Positions 53,094-61,847 are shown, counted from the stretch's first letter. The stretch: DNA of 64,000 nt from Clostridium sp. CMCC3677 (GCF_023845585.1 NZ_JAMQHS010000001.1:434001-498000), one strand, 5' to 3'. Numbers and translations: made by a program. The notes: generated by a model from the letters alone, not told the origin.

Positions 53094-53156
53094 ATACCCC
53101 CTTTATAAAAACAGTTTTATTATTTTAACTGTCTACTATAAAGGGAGCATATCATT
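53094..53156. mobile_element. Likely IS end or internally deleted IS remnant
   Basis: ACCCCCTTTATA (53096-53107) faces TATAAAGGGAG (53138-53148) with an inner AACAGTT/AACTGT pair, forming an inverted repeat of the kind seen at IS ends, next to the transposase-like remnant. Nothing else is visible in 53157-53264. Confidence 0.4.
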
Positions 53157-53264
53157 TTTTGGTTTATAATATTTCCTAATTATATATTTTTATAAAAATT
53201 ATTATCAATAAATAGTGTCTAATACGTAGTTTGTACAAAATTATTTATAAAGAATCACATGATT

Positions 53265-53843
53265 TTATAGTTCGGCTATTACCCTAGATGTAAGACCTGT
53301 TGCACCTCTTATATTAAGAGGAAAAGTGTGCATAGTAAAAGAATTATTTTTGGCCTCTGACCATAATAGATCAAGATTATTTATATTCTCAACAATAAAT
53401 ATATTTCTATCTGCACAATACTGATCTATATATCTGTGTTCAGAACTTTTTTTTATTCCAGGTGAATCTATTCCTATTAGACTAACTTTTCTATTTATTA
53501 AATAATCAATTAATTCCTTAGAAAGCTCAGGATAATCTGTTAAGTATTCAGCTGTTCCATAGCCCATCTCTTTTAAGTAGCCAGTATAAAAAATAATAAA
53601 GTGATTTTCCTTAATTTCGTTTAGGTTAATATCCTTTAATGAAATCTCACTATTTCTTATGTGAGATACATTAAATATTTTTCCAATTCTATTTATATAA
53701 TCAAGAGGAAACTTTTTATTCATAATATCAAAATGAGTTCCTATATGACCTATAGATCCGAAGGCTTTATCCTCATTTATTGCCTTCTTAAGAGTTGAGG
53801 AAAGTACTTCCTTGCTAATTTCTAATGTTAAATCAATTTTCAT
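53265..53843 (-). CDS. Cyclase-family metal-dependent hydrolase (kynurenine-formamidase-like)
   Basis: 192 residues. N-terminal MKIDLTLEISKEVLS and the metal-binding motif GHIGTHFD (near 33) of the cyclase/formamidase family, with IDSPGIKK near 125 and the family's C-terminal PLNIRGATGLTSRVIAEL. The substrate is unknown; members act on formyl-kynurenine, isatin and other amides or lactams. The start is the ATG at 53843 with GGAGG ahead. Divergent from a MarR-type regulator, with three related palindromes between, so it is probably that regulator's target. Confidence 0.82.
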   Translation of the reverse strand: MKIDLTLEISKEVLSSTLKKAINEDKAFGSIGHIGTHFDIMNKKFPLDYINRIGKIFNVSHIRNSEISLKDINLNEIKENHFIIFYTGYLKEMGYGTAEYLTDYPELSKELIDYLINRKVSLIGIDSPGIKKSSEHRYIDQYCADRNIFIVENINNLDLLWSEAKNNSFTMHTFPLNIRGATGLTSRVIAEL

Positions 53844-53870
53844 TTTTAAAACCTCCATTAAATTAAAAAC

Positions 53871-53984
53871 GTTTCCTTGGAAACTATTTTAATAATATCA
53901 TAAAGAAGGTTTCCTTGTAAACAATTTTGATAGTATTGAATAAAAAAATTTTTGAATTATAATATATATTGTTAACTAAGAAAC
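53871..53984. promoter_or_regulatory. Three related palindromic operators between cyclase and MarR genes
   Basis: GTTTCCTTGGAAAC (53871-53884, perfect), GTTTCCTTGTAAAC (53909-53922, one mismatch) and a weaker GTTAACTAAGAAAC (53971-53984). Spacing of 38 and 62 bases. A TATAAT at 53958-53963 serves marR; site 3 overlaps its transcript start. Confidence 0.7.
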
Positions 53985-54001
53985 TAAATGGGGGCAGATT
54001 T

Positions 54002-54517
54002 ATGATAATAGATGATAAGTCAGGGGCATTATTTGAAAAAGTGATTTCTTTTATAAATCATGTAAGTGATTCAAACAAAAACCAAGAGAAAAATTTAATT
54101 CAAGCAATTTTAAACATAAAAGAAGATGAAGAAGAGGTTAGGAAGGAACTTAGTAAAATATCAGAAGATGATATAAGAGATATATCATTATCAGAGTTTC
54201 ATGTTATTGAATGTATAGGTAAAAATAATATGGCTAATAATATATTCATAGCAAAAGAGCTTTATATGACTAAAGGTGGTATATCAAAAATAAATTCAAA
54301 GCTTCTTTCAAAGGAGATTATTAATGCAGATAAGATAGAAAATAATAAAAAAGAAATTTATTATAGCCTAACAGTGAAAGGTATGGCCTTGTTTAAATTA
54401 CATGAATATTTTCATAAAAAAGAACAAGAAAAGTTAATGGAAATTTTGAATAAGTATAAGGATGAAGAAATAACTACTATTTTAAAATTTTTAGATGATT
54501 TAAAAAAGATTATATAG
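54002..54517 (+). CDS. MarR-family regulator
   Basis: 171 residues from the ATG at 54002, which has GGGGGCAG upstream; a TTG at 53969 lies before that site. Winged-helix core SLSEFHVIECIGKNNMANNIFIAKELYMTKGGISKINSKL (about 60-100) with the wing KIENNKKEIYYSLTVKG. Long N- and C-terminal helices make the dimer. Divergent from the cyclase gene and from three palindromes it probably binds. The ligand may be the cyclase's substrate. Confidence 0.85.
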   Translation: MIIDDKSGALFEKVISFINHVSDSNKNQEKNLIQAILNIKEDEEEVRKELSKISEDDIRDISLSEFHVIECIGKNNMANNIFIAKELYMTKGGISKINSKLLSKEIINADKIENNKKEIYYSLTVKGMALFKLHEYFHKKEQEKLMEILNKYKDEEITTILKFLDDLKKII

Positions 54518-54712
54518 GAAATAGATTATAGATATTATGGAATATAAACAATGAAATTGGAGATACTGTAAATCATATATTATTATGATAAGTAAATATT
54601 ATAGTAACTTAGAGTTTACAGCGGAATAAAAAGATGAACTTCACTTAGGGGTTATACGGAAAGAAGTATTAGATTACAGGGTCTTTAATTAATATCGTAT
54701 TAAAATTTATAA

Positions 54713-54757
54713 ATAAGAAAGGCTTAGATGTATTATTATACTAAGTCTTTCTTATTT
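54713..54757. terminator. Bidirectional terminator between marR and the VanZ gene
   Basis: AATAAGAAGGCTTAG (54713-54727) pairs with the complementary arm ending CTTTCTTATT, with one bulge, flanked by A and T tracts. Confidence 0.75.
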
Positions 54758-54762
54758 TAATA

Positions 54763-55845
54763 TTATATAATAATATTTTTTGTATTACTCAATTTTTCAT
54801 AAAACAGCATATTATCTTTCTTTATTATACTTAGTAAAAGGTGTACAAATATTAATAAGTTAATTACTATAGCTATAAGCATGATGACAATAATATAATT
54901 AGCATAGTCAATTTTATTTAAGTCAATAGCAGTAAATAAGATTTTATTTACACCAAAAACTCCATAATAAAGAATTCCATATCGTATAAAAATTTCTTTA
55001 AATGATAGCTTTTCATGTTTTCCTTTAATTCTTATTTTAAACAAATATTTTCCAAGAGTTTGACCATTAGTTAAATAGACAAGTACAATAAAGTAAATAA
55101 ATACTATTAAAGATTTTACAAACAAATTGGAATTAATATTAGGAATAAAGCCCAATATAAACCAATCTATATAGAATGCAAAAAATCTTCTTACATATCC
55201 CACTTTAAGTTTTTGTAAATCTATATTGTCATCTAATGTATTTGATTTAGGAAGATAGTATGTAAATAATGGAGCTATTAAATAGCCTAAGAATCCACCA
55301 AAAGTATTTAAGATTAAATCATCCACGTCAAAAAGTCTATATGGAGCATTGTATATACCATACAAACCAGATAGTTGAGTAAGCTCAAAGAACAATGAAA
55401 CTAAAAAAGTTATAAGTATAGTTTTCTTTAAATCTTTTTTGAAATAATATCTTAAGTAAATACCAAGTGGCGTAAGTAAAATTCCATTAAATGCAGCTTG
55501 TAAAAAAGCTCTTTCTTTAAGAATATTTATATATGTAAAAGGTTTGGAAAATACAATATCAGTTTCTTTAAAAATGTCAATAATAAAATTAAAAGGTATT
55601 AATTGAATATGCTGAGTTCCTTCTGCTTGTAAACTACGAATGTCAGTAGTAAGAGGTAGTGGCAATATTATTAAATAATAAGTACATAATAAGTATAGTA
55701 AAAATGAATATAAAATAAGAGTCCTAAATTTATTAATATATCCATATTTTCTATATTGATATAAACTAAAAGGAATCGTAATAAATATAGCTAAAATAGA
55801 AAAAGTTAGCATAGCTATTTTAATAGGGAAAACATAATGCATCAT
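54763..55845 (-). CDS. VanZ-RDD fusion membrane protein
   Basis: 360 residues, about 9-10 membrane helices. The N-terminal two-thirds is a VanZ-like domain (LIPFNFIIDIF near 95, GILLTPLGIYLRYYFKK near 130, QLSGLYGIYNAPYRLFDVDDLILNTFGGFLGYL near 165). The C-terminal part is an RDD domain (VRRFFAFYIDWFILG near 215 and TNGQTLGKYLFKIRIKG). VanZ proteins reduce glycopeptide binding in some hosts, but the role of fusions is not known. I take the ATG at 55845 because GATGGAGGAT lies just before it; two ATGs at 55866 and 55863 lack a site. Confidence 0.8.
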   Translation of the reverse strand: MMHYVFPIKIAMLTFSILAIFITIPFSLYQYRKYGYINKFRTLILYSFLLYLLCTYYLIILPLPLTTDIRSLQAEGTQHIQLIPFNFIIDIFKETDIVFSKPFTYINILKERAFLQAAFNGILLTPLGIYLRYYFKKDLKKTILITFLVSLFFELTQLSGLYGIYNAPYRLFDVDDLILNTFGGFLGYLIAPLFTYYLPKSNTLDDNIDLQKLKVGYVRRFFAFYIDWFILGFIPNINSNLFVKSLIVFIYFIVLVYLTNGQTLGKYLFKIRIKGKHEKLSFKEIFIRYGILYYGVFGVNKILFTAIDLNKIDYANYIIVIMLIAIVINLLIFVHLLLSIIKKDNMLFYEKLSNTKNIII

Positions 55846-56079
55846 TTTTAAATTATCCTCCATCATTAGTAAAATTTTATCACAGTTACGATTTATATAT
55901 TAAGAAGTATATCAGCATAATAACACATCTACAATTAATATTTACAGTCATTTGAAATATATAGTGTAATAAAACAATAAAAAGAATCAAATCATAAATA
56001 AATAGAAATAAACTAAAGGAAATATGGTTAATAAAATTGAATATAAATTATAGTTTAATAACTTTGTATATAGACGATG

Positions 56080-56110
56080 AAAGGAGTATCTGAAAAAGGT
56101 ACTCCTTTTG
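56080..56110 (+). terminator. Orphan terminator upstream of the sigma factor gene
   Basis: AAAGGAGTA (56080-56088) / TACTCCTTT (56100-56108) with loop TCTGAAAAAGG. No gene precedes it on this strand. Its loop is shared with the terminator at 57872. The rest of 55846-56279 is AT-rich, with a possible TTTACA/TGTAAT promoter near 55950. Confidence 0.65.
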
Positions 56111-56279
56111 CTATTTAAGATTAAAAATTGCAATAAAATTGAATTAAAAATAATTATAAATATAAAGAGATTTTTTATGTTATAAGACTAAAATTTAAAA
56201 AAATAATAAATTAACAAAACCTAAATGATATAGTTATGCTCTTATATTATAGAATGCAAAAAGAAAGGAGATGTAAAAG

Positions 56280-56864
56280 TTGGATATCCAAGACACAATA
56301 ATGCGTTGTAAGCTAGGGGAAAAGGAGGCATTTCAGGAACTTTTGCAAACCGTAGAAAAGAAAGCATTGGCCACTGCTTATTTTTTATCTGGAAAAAGAG
56401 GAATTGCAGAGGACATTCTTCAGGAAACTTATATGAAATGTTTTATGGAAATAGATAAGCTTAAAGATCCTGAAGCATTTAAAATATGGTTTTTTAGAAT
56501 TCTTGTTCGCACAGGCTGGAAAATGTCTAAAAAACAATCAATGCTAGTTCCTACTGATATAACATCAGAAAATGAAGCTTTGTTTTATAATGAAAAACAA
56601 AATGAAGAAAATATAATTGATACTTATGAAACAAAGCACATAGTAAAAAGTGCAATTAATAATTTAAGTGAAAATTTAAAAACTGTTGTTATTTTATATT
56701 ACTTTAATGATATGTCAATAGAAGAAATTTCAAAAGTAACTGGATGCTTTAAAGCAACAGTAAAATCCCGTTTATTCTATGCAAGAGGTGCTTTAAAAAA
56801 GCAATTGGGTGATTGTTTTGAAAACCAAAATCATCTAGCAGAAGTTAAATGCAAACAAATATAG
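56280..56864 (+). CDS. ECF-type RNA polymerase sigma factor
   Basis: 194 residues from a TTG with AAAGGAG 9 bases ahead. Region 2 (about 8-75) includes EDILQETYMKCFMEIDKLKDPEAFKIWFFRI; region 4 (about 118-175) includes LSENLKTVVILYYFNDMSIEEISKVTGCFKATVKSRLFYARGAL. There is no region 3, as expected of the ECF class. The anti-sigma gene follows 36 bases later. Such pairs in Bacilli and Clostridia respond to cell-envelope stress. Confidence 0.92.
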   Translation: MDIQDTIMRCKLGEKEAFQELLQTVEKKALATAYFLSGKRGIAEDILQETYMKCFMEIDKLKDPEAFKIWFFRILVRTGWKMSKKQSMLVPTDITSENEALFYNEKQNEENIIDTYETKHIVKSAINNLSENLKTVVILYYFNDMSIEEISKVTGCFKATVKSRLFYARGALKKQLGDCFENQNHLAEVKCKQI

Positions 56865-56900
56865 TGTAAGTCAACTATATAGATAAAGGAGTGTATTAGA

Positions 56901-57833
56901 ATGAATAAGAATGATAAATTTGACAGTTTAATAAAATCAGCTATGGATGATAGTGCTAATAATATTAAAGCATCAAGAGATATTTTTAATGATGCTTGGA
57001 ATAAAAAAGAACAAGGAGTGACTAATATGAGTTATTTTAAAATAAAAAATATAAAAAAAGCGGCGTTGATTACTGCATGTTGTGCAGCATTTTCTATTGT
57101 TGGAGTTTTTACAGTTTCACCAGAAGTTAGAGCAGCTGCACAGGAAGTCTTTAGAACAATATTTATAACTGATGAATCTGGTAATATTGTAGAAAGATCG
57201 GAAGATGAAAAGGTTCCAGTTGGTTTTGGTGTTGTACCAATAACAGATGAGAATAAGGAAGATATGGAAAGAAGAATTGGTTTTAAAATTAATTTACCTG
57301 AAAAAATAGGAAATTATTCATATGAAAAAATAGAAGATTATGTTATGGAACCAGGTGTAACAATAATGGCTGATGGTGTAAAATATAAGGATTCAAGTGA
57401 GGTACGTGACAAATTAGAGAAGGCAATAGATGATGAGAAAACTTTTGATGAGCTTAGTAAGGATTATAAGGTTACTATGATGCCTGGTTTAACATATGTA
57501 GATAATCAAGGACACAAATTCCGATTAACCTTATTTAAATATAATGAAAATTCTTCAAAACAACTTGAAGATGATGAAAAAGAAATAAATATTAATGATA
57601 TTAAATGTAGAATATCACAAGGAAAAAATGTTAAATATAATGTGAAGAAGAATTCAGAAGGTGAAGGTGTAACTGATCTGGAAAATAAACCAATTGCCAT
57701 AGATGAACGTTATGATATGGAATGGAACTATGACGGAGTAAGATATTGTTTATATATTGGAAATGATTCTTCTCATGTTGATGCAGCAATACAATTTGCA
57801 GAAGATTATATAAAAATTTTGAAGCAATCATAG
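56901..57833 (+). CDS. Membrane-anchored anti-sigma factor
   Basis: 310 residues. Short cytoplasmic N-terminus (about 1-50) with FDSLIKSAMDDSANNI, one membrane helix (AALITACCAAFSIVGVFTV, about 53-71), then an extracytoplasmic part of about 235 residues beginning SPEVRAAAQEVFRTIF. The C-terminus resembles DUF4367 (YDGVRYCLYIGNDSSHVDAAIQF). Layout and position after an ECF sigma gene make it the cognate anti-sigma factor, probably released by signal-induced proteolysis. A terminator follows. Confidence 0.85.
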   Translation: MNKNDKFDSLIKSAMDDSANNIKASRDIFNDAWNKKEQGVTNMSYFKIKNIKKAALITACCAAFSIVGVFTVSPEVRAAAQEVFRTIFITDESGNIVERSEDEKVPVGFGVVPITDENKEDMERRIGFKINLPEKIGNYSYEKIEDYVMEPGVTIMADGVKYKDSSEVRDKLEKAIDDEKTFDELSKDYKVTMMPGLTYVDNQGHKFRLTLFKYNENSSKQLEDDEKEININDIKCRISQGKNVKYNVKKNSEGEGVTDLENKPIAIDERYDMEWNYDGVRYCLYIGNDSSHVDAAIQFAEDYIKILKQS

Positions 57834-57871
57834 AATAAAATATAAATATAAAAAAGTAGAATATGATTAAT

Positions 57872-57906
57872 AAAATGAGTAGCTGAAAAAGGTACTCATT
57901 TTTTAT
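57872..57906 (+). terminator. Sigma/anti-sigma operon terminator
   Basis: AAAATGAGTA (57872-57881) / TACTCATTTT (57893-57902), loop GCTGAAAAAGG, T tail. Loop and upper stem repeat those at 56080. Confidence 0.85.
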
Positions 57907-58015
57907 TGTGTTGGATTCAGTAAATATTATTGCTATTAATTTACTTTCAATAAATTATATAAATAAAATATGGTAAAATAGTAATTAATTAAAATAAAAA
58001 CGGAGGCTATAGTAT

Positions 58016-58993
58016 ATGGAAAATAAAATTAAAGTTGGAGTAATTGGATATGGGAATTTAGGAAGAGGGGTATTAAAGGCAATCAAACAAAATGACGACA
58101 TAGAGTTAGAGGCTGTATTTACAAGAAGAGAAGGAGTTTCTATTGAAGATGGCTTAAATGCTATACATATTTCAAAAATCGCAGAATATAAAGATAAAAT
58201 TGATGTTATGATACTTTGCGGAGGATCAGCTACTGACTTACCGGAACAAGGACCTAAGATCGCAGAAATGTTTAATACTGTAGATAGTTTTGATACACAT
58301 GCAAAGATTCCACAATATTTTGAAAGAATTGATAAGGTTGCTAAATCTGCTGGAACTTTAAGTATAATTTCAGTTGGTTGGGATCCAGGTTTATTTTCTT
58401 TAAATAGATTAATAGGTCAATCAATTTTACCAGAAGGAAAAGATTATACTTTTTGGGGTAAAGGTGTAAGTCAAGGTCACTCAGATGCTATAAGAAGAAT
58501 AGATGGAGTTAAAGACGGAAAACAATATACAATTCCTAAAGAAGAAGCATTATCAAAAGTTAGAACTGGTGAAAATCCAGAATTTACAACTAGAGAAAAA
58601 CATCTAAGAGTTTGTTATGTTGTATTAGAAGATGGTGCAGATAAGACAAGAGTAGAGAATGAAATTAAGACTATGCCAAATTATTTTTCAGACTATGATA
58701 CGGAAGTTAACTTTATAAGTGAAGAAGAATTAAAGAAAAATCATTCAGGAATGCCACATGGAGGTTTTGTTATAAGAACAGGGGTTACAGGTAATGGAAA
58801 TAAGGAGAAAATAGAATTTTCACTTTCATTAGAGAGTAATCCAGAGTTTACTTCAAGTGTATTAGTTGCATATGCTAGAGCAATTGTTAAGATGGCTAAA
58901 GAAGGAAAAACAGGTGCTTGCACAGTATTTGATGTTCCACCAGCATATCTTTCAGCAAAATCACCAGAAGAGTTAAGAAAAGAATTATTATAA
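58016..58993 (+). CDS. ddh: meso-Diaminopimelate dehydrogenase
   Basis: 325 residues. NADPH-dependent single-step route from tetrahydrodipicolinate to meso-diaminopimelate for lysine and peptidoglycan. NADP motif VGVIGYGNLGRGVLKAI at residue 7, LCGGSATDLPEQGP near 72, FDTHAKIPQYF near 97, and the catalytic-domain stretch VGWDPGLFSLNRL near 122 and GKGVSQGHSDAIRRIDGV near 152. Length matches characterised Ddh. AACGGAGGC before the ATG. Monocistronic. Confidence 0.95.
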   Translation: MENKIKVGVIGYGNLGRGVLKAIKQNDDIELEAVFTRREGVSIEDGLNAIHISKIAEYKDKIDVMILCGGSATDLPEQGPKIAEMFNTVDSFDTHAKIPQYFERIDKVAKSAGTLSIISVGWDPGLFSLNRLIGQSILPEGKDYTFWGKGVSQGHSDAIRRIDGVKDGKQYTIPKEEALSKVRTGENPEFTTREKHLRVCYVVLEDGADKTRVENEIKTMPNYFSDYDTEVNFISEEELKKNHSGMPHGGFVIRTGVTGNGNKEKIEFSLSLESNPEFTSSVLVAYARAIVKMAKEGKTGACTVFDVPPAYLSAKSPEELRKELL

Positions 58994-59076
58994 TATTTAG
59001 TATTTAAAAATTGCTAAAATGTTATATAGGCTAGCAAAGTATTATCTAGTAAATAAAAATTAAGTTATTAATTAAC

Positions 59077-59120
59077 AAAAGAGATAAATGGATTAATATA
59101 TAAGCTCATTTATCTCTTTT
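59077..59120 (+). terminator. ddh terminator
   Basis: Perfect 14-base stem AAAAGAGATAAATG (59077-59090) with CATTTATCTCTTTT (59107-59120). Its T tract runs into a repeat element at 59127. Confidence 0.88.
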
Positions 59121-59126
59121 ATTTAT

Positions 59127-59267
59127 GGCTATGTTTTAGCAGAGTGTTGATATATGCATAAGCAAAGTGGGCGGAGTAATTGAACTTAGGAATTCTAAAA
59201 TGAGTATAGTCCAATTACAATACCACTTCACCTATTGCATATATCAACACTGTTTTAAAACATAGTC
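59127..59267. repeat. MITE-like inverted-repeat element, copy K
   Basis: 141 bases. Left end GGCTATGTTTTAGCAGAGTG, then TTGATATATGCATAAGC; core GGCGGAGTAATTGAACTTAGG and GAGTATAGTCC; right end CCACTTCACCTATTGCATAT, then ATCAACACTGTTTTAAAACATAGTC. Flanked by TTATTTAT on both sides (59119-59126 and 59268-59275). Confidence 0.85.
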
Positions 59268-59340
59268 TTATTTATATATAATAATCTAGATTACTAATAA
59301 TATTTTATTTATTATATAAATTATTTACTAAAAGAAAATA

Positions 59341-60105
59341 TTATATTAAATTAACATAGTATTCTTCAAGTAAATTAATTATAGATTTATCAGGTAAATC
59401 TTCAGTAATAATACCATGAAAATCAACAGCATTTGAAAAAATAAAACTGCCATTTGTTTTAAATTTCTCATTTAACATTACTAAAAATAATTCTTTAGAT
59501 ATGCTTATTATAGCCTTTTTAGTACATGAATCCTCTGAAATGGCAGTGCTTATACTACCATCACTAAGGTCAATCCCAGTACAACCTAGAAATGCTTTAT
59601 TACAACGATATTCTTTTATTTGCTCAATGGAATACGATCCAATGCTACCACCTACAAATACATTATAGTCTCCACCAATAAAAATAAAATGTGTCTTTGA
59701 ATTTTCAGGAATTAATGATGATATTTCAAACATATTTGTGATTAAAGTTATGGGTGTATCATTTTTTACTATTAATTTTGCAATCATATATGAAATAGTT
59801 GATGCATCTAAAAAAATAGTATCATTTTCATTTATTTGATTAAAAGCTTTTTGAGCAACAATTTCCTTTAAATCAATGTTTTCAACCACACGTTTACTAA
59901 AACTTTGGCAATTAACAAGTGAATGTTTTACATTTATAGCACCACCGTAAGTACGCTGTAATAGATTTTTTTTCTCTAAAGCTTGAAGGTCTTTTCTAAT
60001 CATGCTTTCACTTACATTAAATTCTTTACTTAAATCTTTAACTAATACTTTCCCGTTTTTATCCAATAAATCTAAAATATATTTATAACGTTCTTCTATA
60101 AACAT
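59341..60105 (-). CDS. DeoR-family transcription regulator
   Basis: 254 residues. N-terminal DeoR helix-turn-helix (ERYKYILDLLDKNGKVLVKDLSKEFNVSESMIRKDLQALEKKNLLQRTYGGA, about 4-55) and a C-terminal sugar-phosphate sensor domain (NDTIFLDASTISYMIAKL near 92, IFIGGDYNVFVGGSIG near 140, LGCTGIDLSDG near 172). Divergent from a Cof-type phosphatase that it probably controls. Repeated ATGATAATAAA-type motifs lie between. AAGGAGATAT before the ATG. Confidence 0.9.
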   Translation of the reverse strand: MFIEERYKYILDLLDKNGKVLVKDLSKEFNVSESMIRKDLQALEKKNLLQRTYGGAINVKHSLVNCQSFSKRVVENIDLKEIVAQKAFNQINENDTIFLDASTISYMIAKLIVKNDTPITLITNMFEISSLIPENSKTHFIFIGGDYNVFVGGSIGSYSIEQIKEYRCNKAFLGCTGIDLSDGSISTAISEDSCTKKAIISISKELFLVMLNEKFKTNGSFIFSNAVDFHGIITEDLPDKSIINLLEEYYVNLI

Positions 60106-60121
60106 TTTTATATCTCCTTAA

Positions 60122-60198
60122 ATTATCATTTATTATCATTTTAATATAAAATAACTATAATTTCAATTGACAAATGATAATAAACGATATAAAATCAG
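60122..60198. promoter_or_regulatory. Shared promoter region with repeated operator motif
   Basis: TTATCATTTATTATCATTTT (60123-60142) contains two TTATCATT copies; AATGATAATAAACG (60173-60186) is the inverted counterpart in the spacer of TTGACA (60167-60172) and a TATAAA/TAAAAT -10. A good candidate DeoR-type operator. Confidence 0.6.
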
Positions 60199-60226
60199 AA
60201 TAAATAAGAAGATGGGGGATGGATTT

Positions 60227-61021
60227 ATGGAAAAGATTATATTTTTGGATATAGATGGAACATTATTAGATTGTTTTAATGGATTATTAGATATTACACC
60301 AAAAGTTAAAAAGGTAATTCGTTTCTTACAAGCTAATGAAAATTATGTTTTTATTGCTTCTGGTAGACCATATGCATTTTTGAGCCAAGCCATATTAGAG
60401 TTTGGATTTGATGGTTTTATTTTAGCAAATGGAGCTCAAGTGATAATTGATAATAAAACGATATATAGTGATCCTATTAATAAAGAGTTTGTAAAAAATC
60501 TAATATCTAAATTTGAAAGACATAATATCCAATATATTTTAGAAGGAGAACTTTACTCATATATGAAAGAAGATTATAAAGAGTTTTATAATTTTTATGA
60601 CAGTTTAGGGATTTCTAGAAGATATATAAAAAGTGATTATGATATTGAAGAAATTAATGTTCATAAAGTAGAAATGCTATGTACTGATGATGAAGCTTCA
60701 AGATTATGTTTATCATTAGTAAAGAGTAATTCTGATTATGATTATTTTAGCAGCATAGATGAGAAATCTTTTGAACTATATTCAAAGAAAAATACTAAAG
60801 CAACTGGAATATTAAAAGCTTTAGAACACTTAGATATTCCCATTGAAAATAGCTATGCATTTGGAGATGGAAAAAATGATATAGAAATGCTATCAACAGT
60901 TGGATGTGGAATAGCAATGGGAAACGCTTGCGATGAAGTTAAGAAATATGCAAAAAAAGTTACTGATACTGTACATAATGATGGGGTAGCAATAGGAATA
61001 GAAAGATATGTGGTTTGCTAA
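60227..61021 (+). CDS. Cof-type HAD phosphatase
   Basis: 264 residues, HAD subfamily IIB. Motif I FLDIDGTLLDC at residue 6, motif II ASGRPYAF near 45, a large alpha/beta cap (about 85-185) and motif IV AFGDGKNDIEMLSTVGCGIAMGNA near 210. It dephosphorylates sugar phosphates or related small molecules. The start is the ATG at 60227, with GATGGGGGATGG ahead; an earlier in-frame start at 60167 lies within the promoter. Divergent from the DeoR-type gene. Confidence 0.9.
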   Translation: MEKIIFLDIDGTLLDCFNGLLDITPKVKKVIRFLQANENYVFIASGRPYAFLSQAILEFGFDGFILANGAQVIIDNKTIYSDPINKEFVKNLISKFERHNIQYILEGELYSYMKEDYKEFYNFYDSLGISRRYIKSDYDIEEINVHKVEMLCTDDEASRLCLSLVKSNSDYDYFSSIDEKSFELYSKKNTKATGILKALEHLDIPIENSYAFGDGKNDIEMLSTVGCGIAMGNACDEVKKYAKKVTDTVHNDGVAIGIERYVVC

Positions 61022-61150
61022 GGAATAAAAAAAGTTTAATATATTGATTTCAAATAGAATTATATATTAATTATAATGATAAATTTATTAAATAAAAATA
61101 TTGATTTGGAGTTAGAAGATTAAAGATAGAAAATTAGAAGGTGTTGGGGT

Positions 61151-61190
61151 GAACCGTATCATAAATAAATAGATACGGTTCTATTTTTAT
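61151..61190. terminator. Terminator between phosphatase and secreted protein genes
   Basis: Perfect stem GAACCGTATC (61151-61160) with GATACGGTTC (61172-61181), loop ATAAATAAATA, T-rich tail. Confidence 0.88.
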
Positions 61191-61208
61191 CATAAATTTA
61201 TATATTAA

Positions 61209-61847
61209 CTATTTGAATTTTTGTGGAAATTGTTTAATTATACCGTCAGTAAGTATATCTGCAAACATAATCATATGTTTTTCACCTTTATCATATGATT
61301 CAATATCGGATTTCCAATCTTTATTTAAGCTGGCTACAACTTGATCTGTAACAAATTGTAGATGTTTATATAGCATATCTTTTAAAACTTTGTTTGAATA
61401 GTTAGGATTAGCAGAACTTAAAAAATCGGATATTTTATCAGCATTTTCATACCAAAGTTTATTATATTTTTCTAAATCATCTTTATTTTCACTTTTAGCA
61501 GCATCAGTAACTTGCCCTGCAAGTTCTATATGCTCCCTTAGTAGTACAGAAAGTTTATTTCCAGCAGCTTCTCCGTAATAAGGTTTAATTGAATTTCCAA
61601 TGTCATCTTGATTTTTAAGAAGTCTTTCTAGTACAGTTTTTTTATCTTCAAGTGAGGATAGATCACTTGTAATAAAGCTTTTAGTCCATGAAACATGATC
61701 TATCCAAAGAATTTGCTCTGACATTCTTAAATCACATGTAGCCTTGTTACAAGGGATACCTTTTTCTGACGCTTGAGATTTAACTGGTACTAAAATTAAA
61801 GTTAATAGAAATGATGATAATAATAAATTTCTTAAAATTCCTTTCAT
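61209..61847 (-). CDS. Secreted alpha-helical protein of unknown function
   Basis: 212 residues. Signal peptide (about 1-27, cleavage near SQASEKG), then an almost wholly helical mature part rich in polar residues. Conserved-looking pieces are SEQILWIDHVSWTKSFITSDLSSLEDK near 44, LLREHIELAGQV near 107 and MLYKHLQFVTDQVVASLN near 160. Two cysteines at CNKATCD near 33 could form a disulfide. Histidine and glutamate spacing recalls four-helix metal proteins, but I do not recognise a characterised family. Monocistronic. Confidence 0.65.
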   Translation of the reverse strand: MKGILRNLLLSSFLLTLILVPVKSQASEKGIPCNKATCDLRMSEQILWIDHVSWTKSFITSDLSSLEDKKTVLERLLKNQDDIGNSIKPYYGEAAGNKLSVLLREHIELAGQVTDAAKSENKDDLEKYNKLWYENADKISDFLSSANPNYSNKVLKDMLYKHLQFVTDQVVASLNKDWKSDIESYDKGEKHMIMFADILTDGIIKQFPQKFK

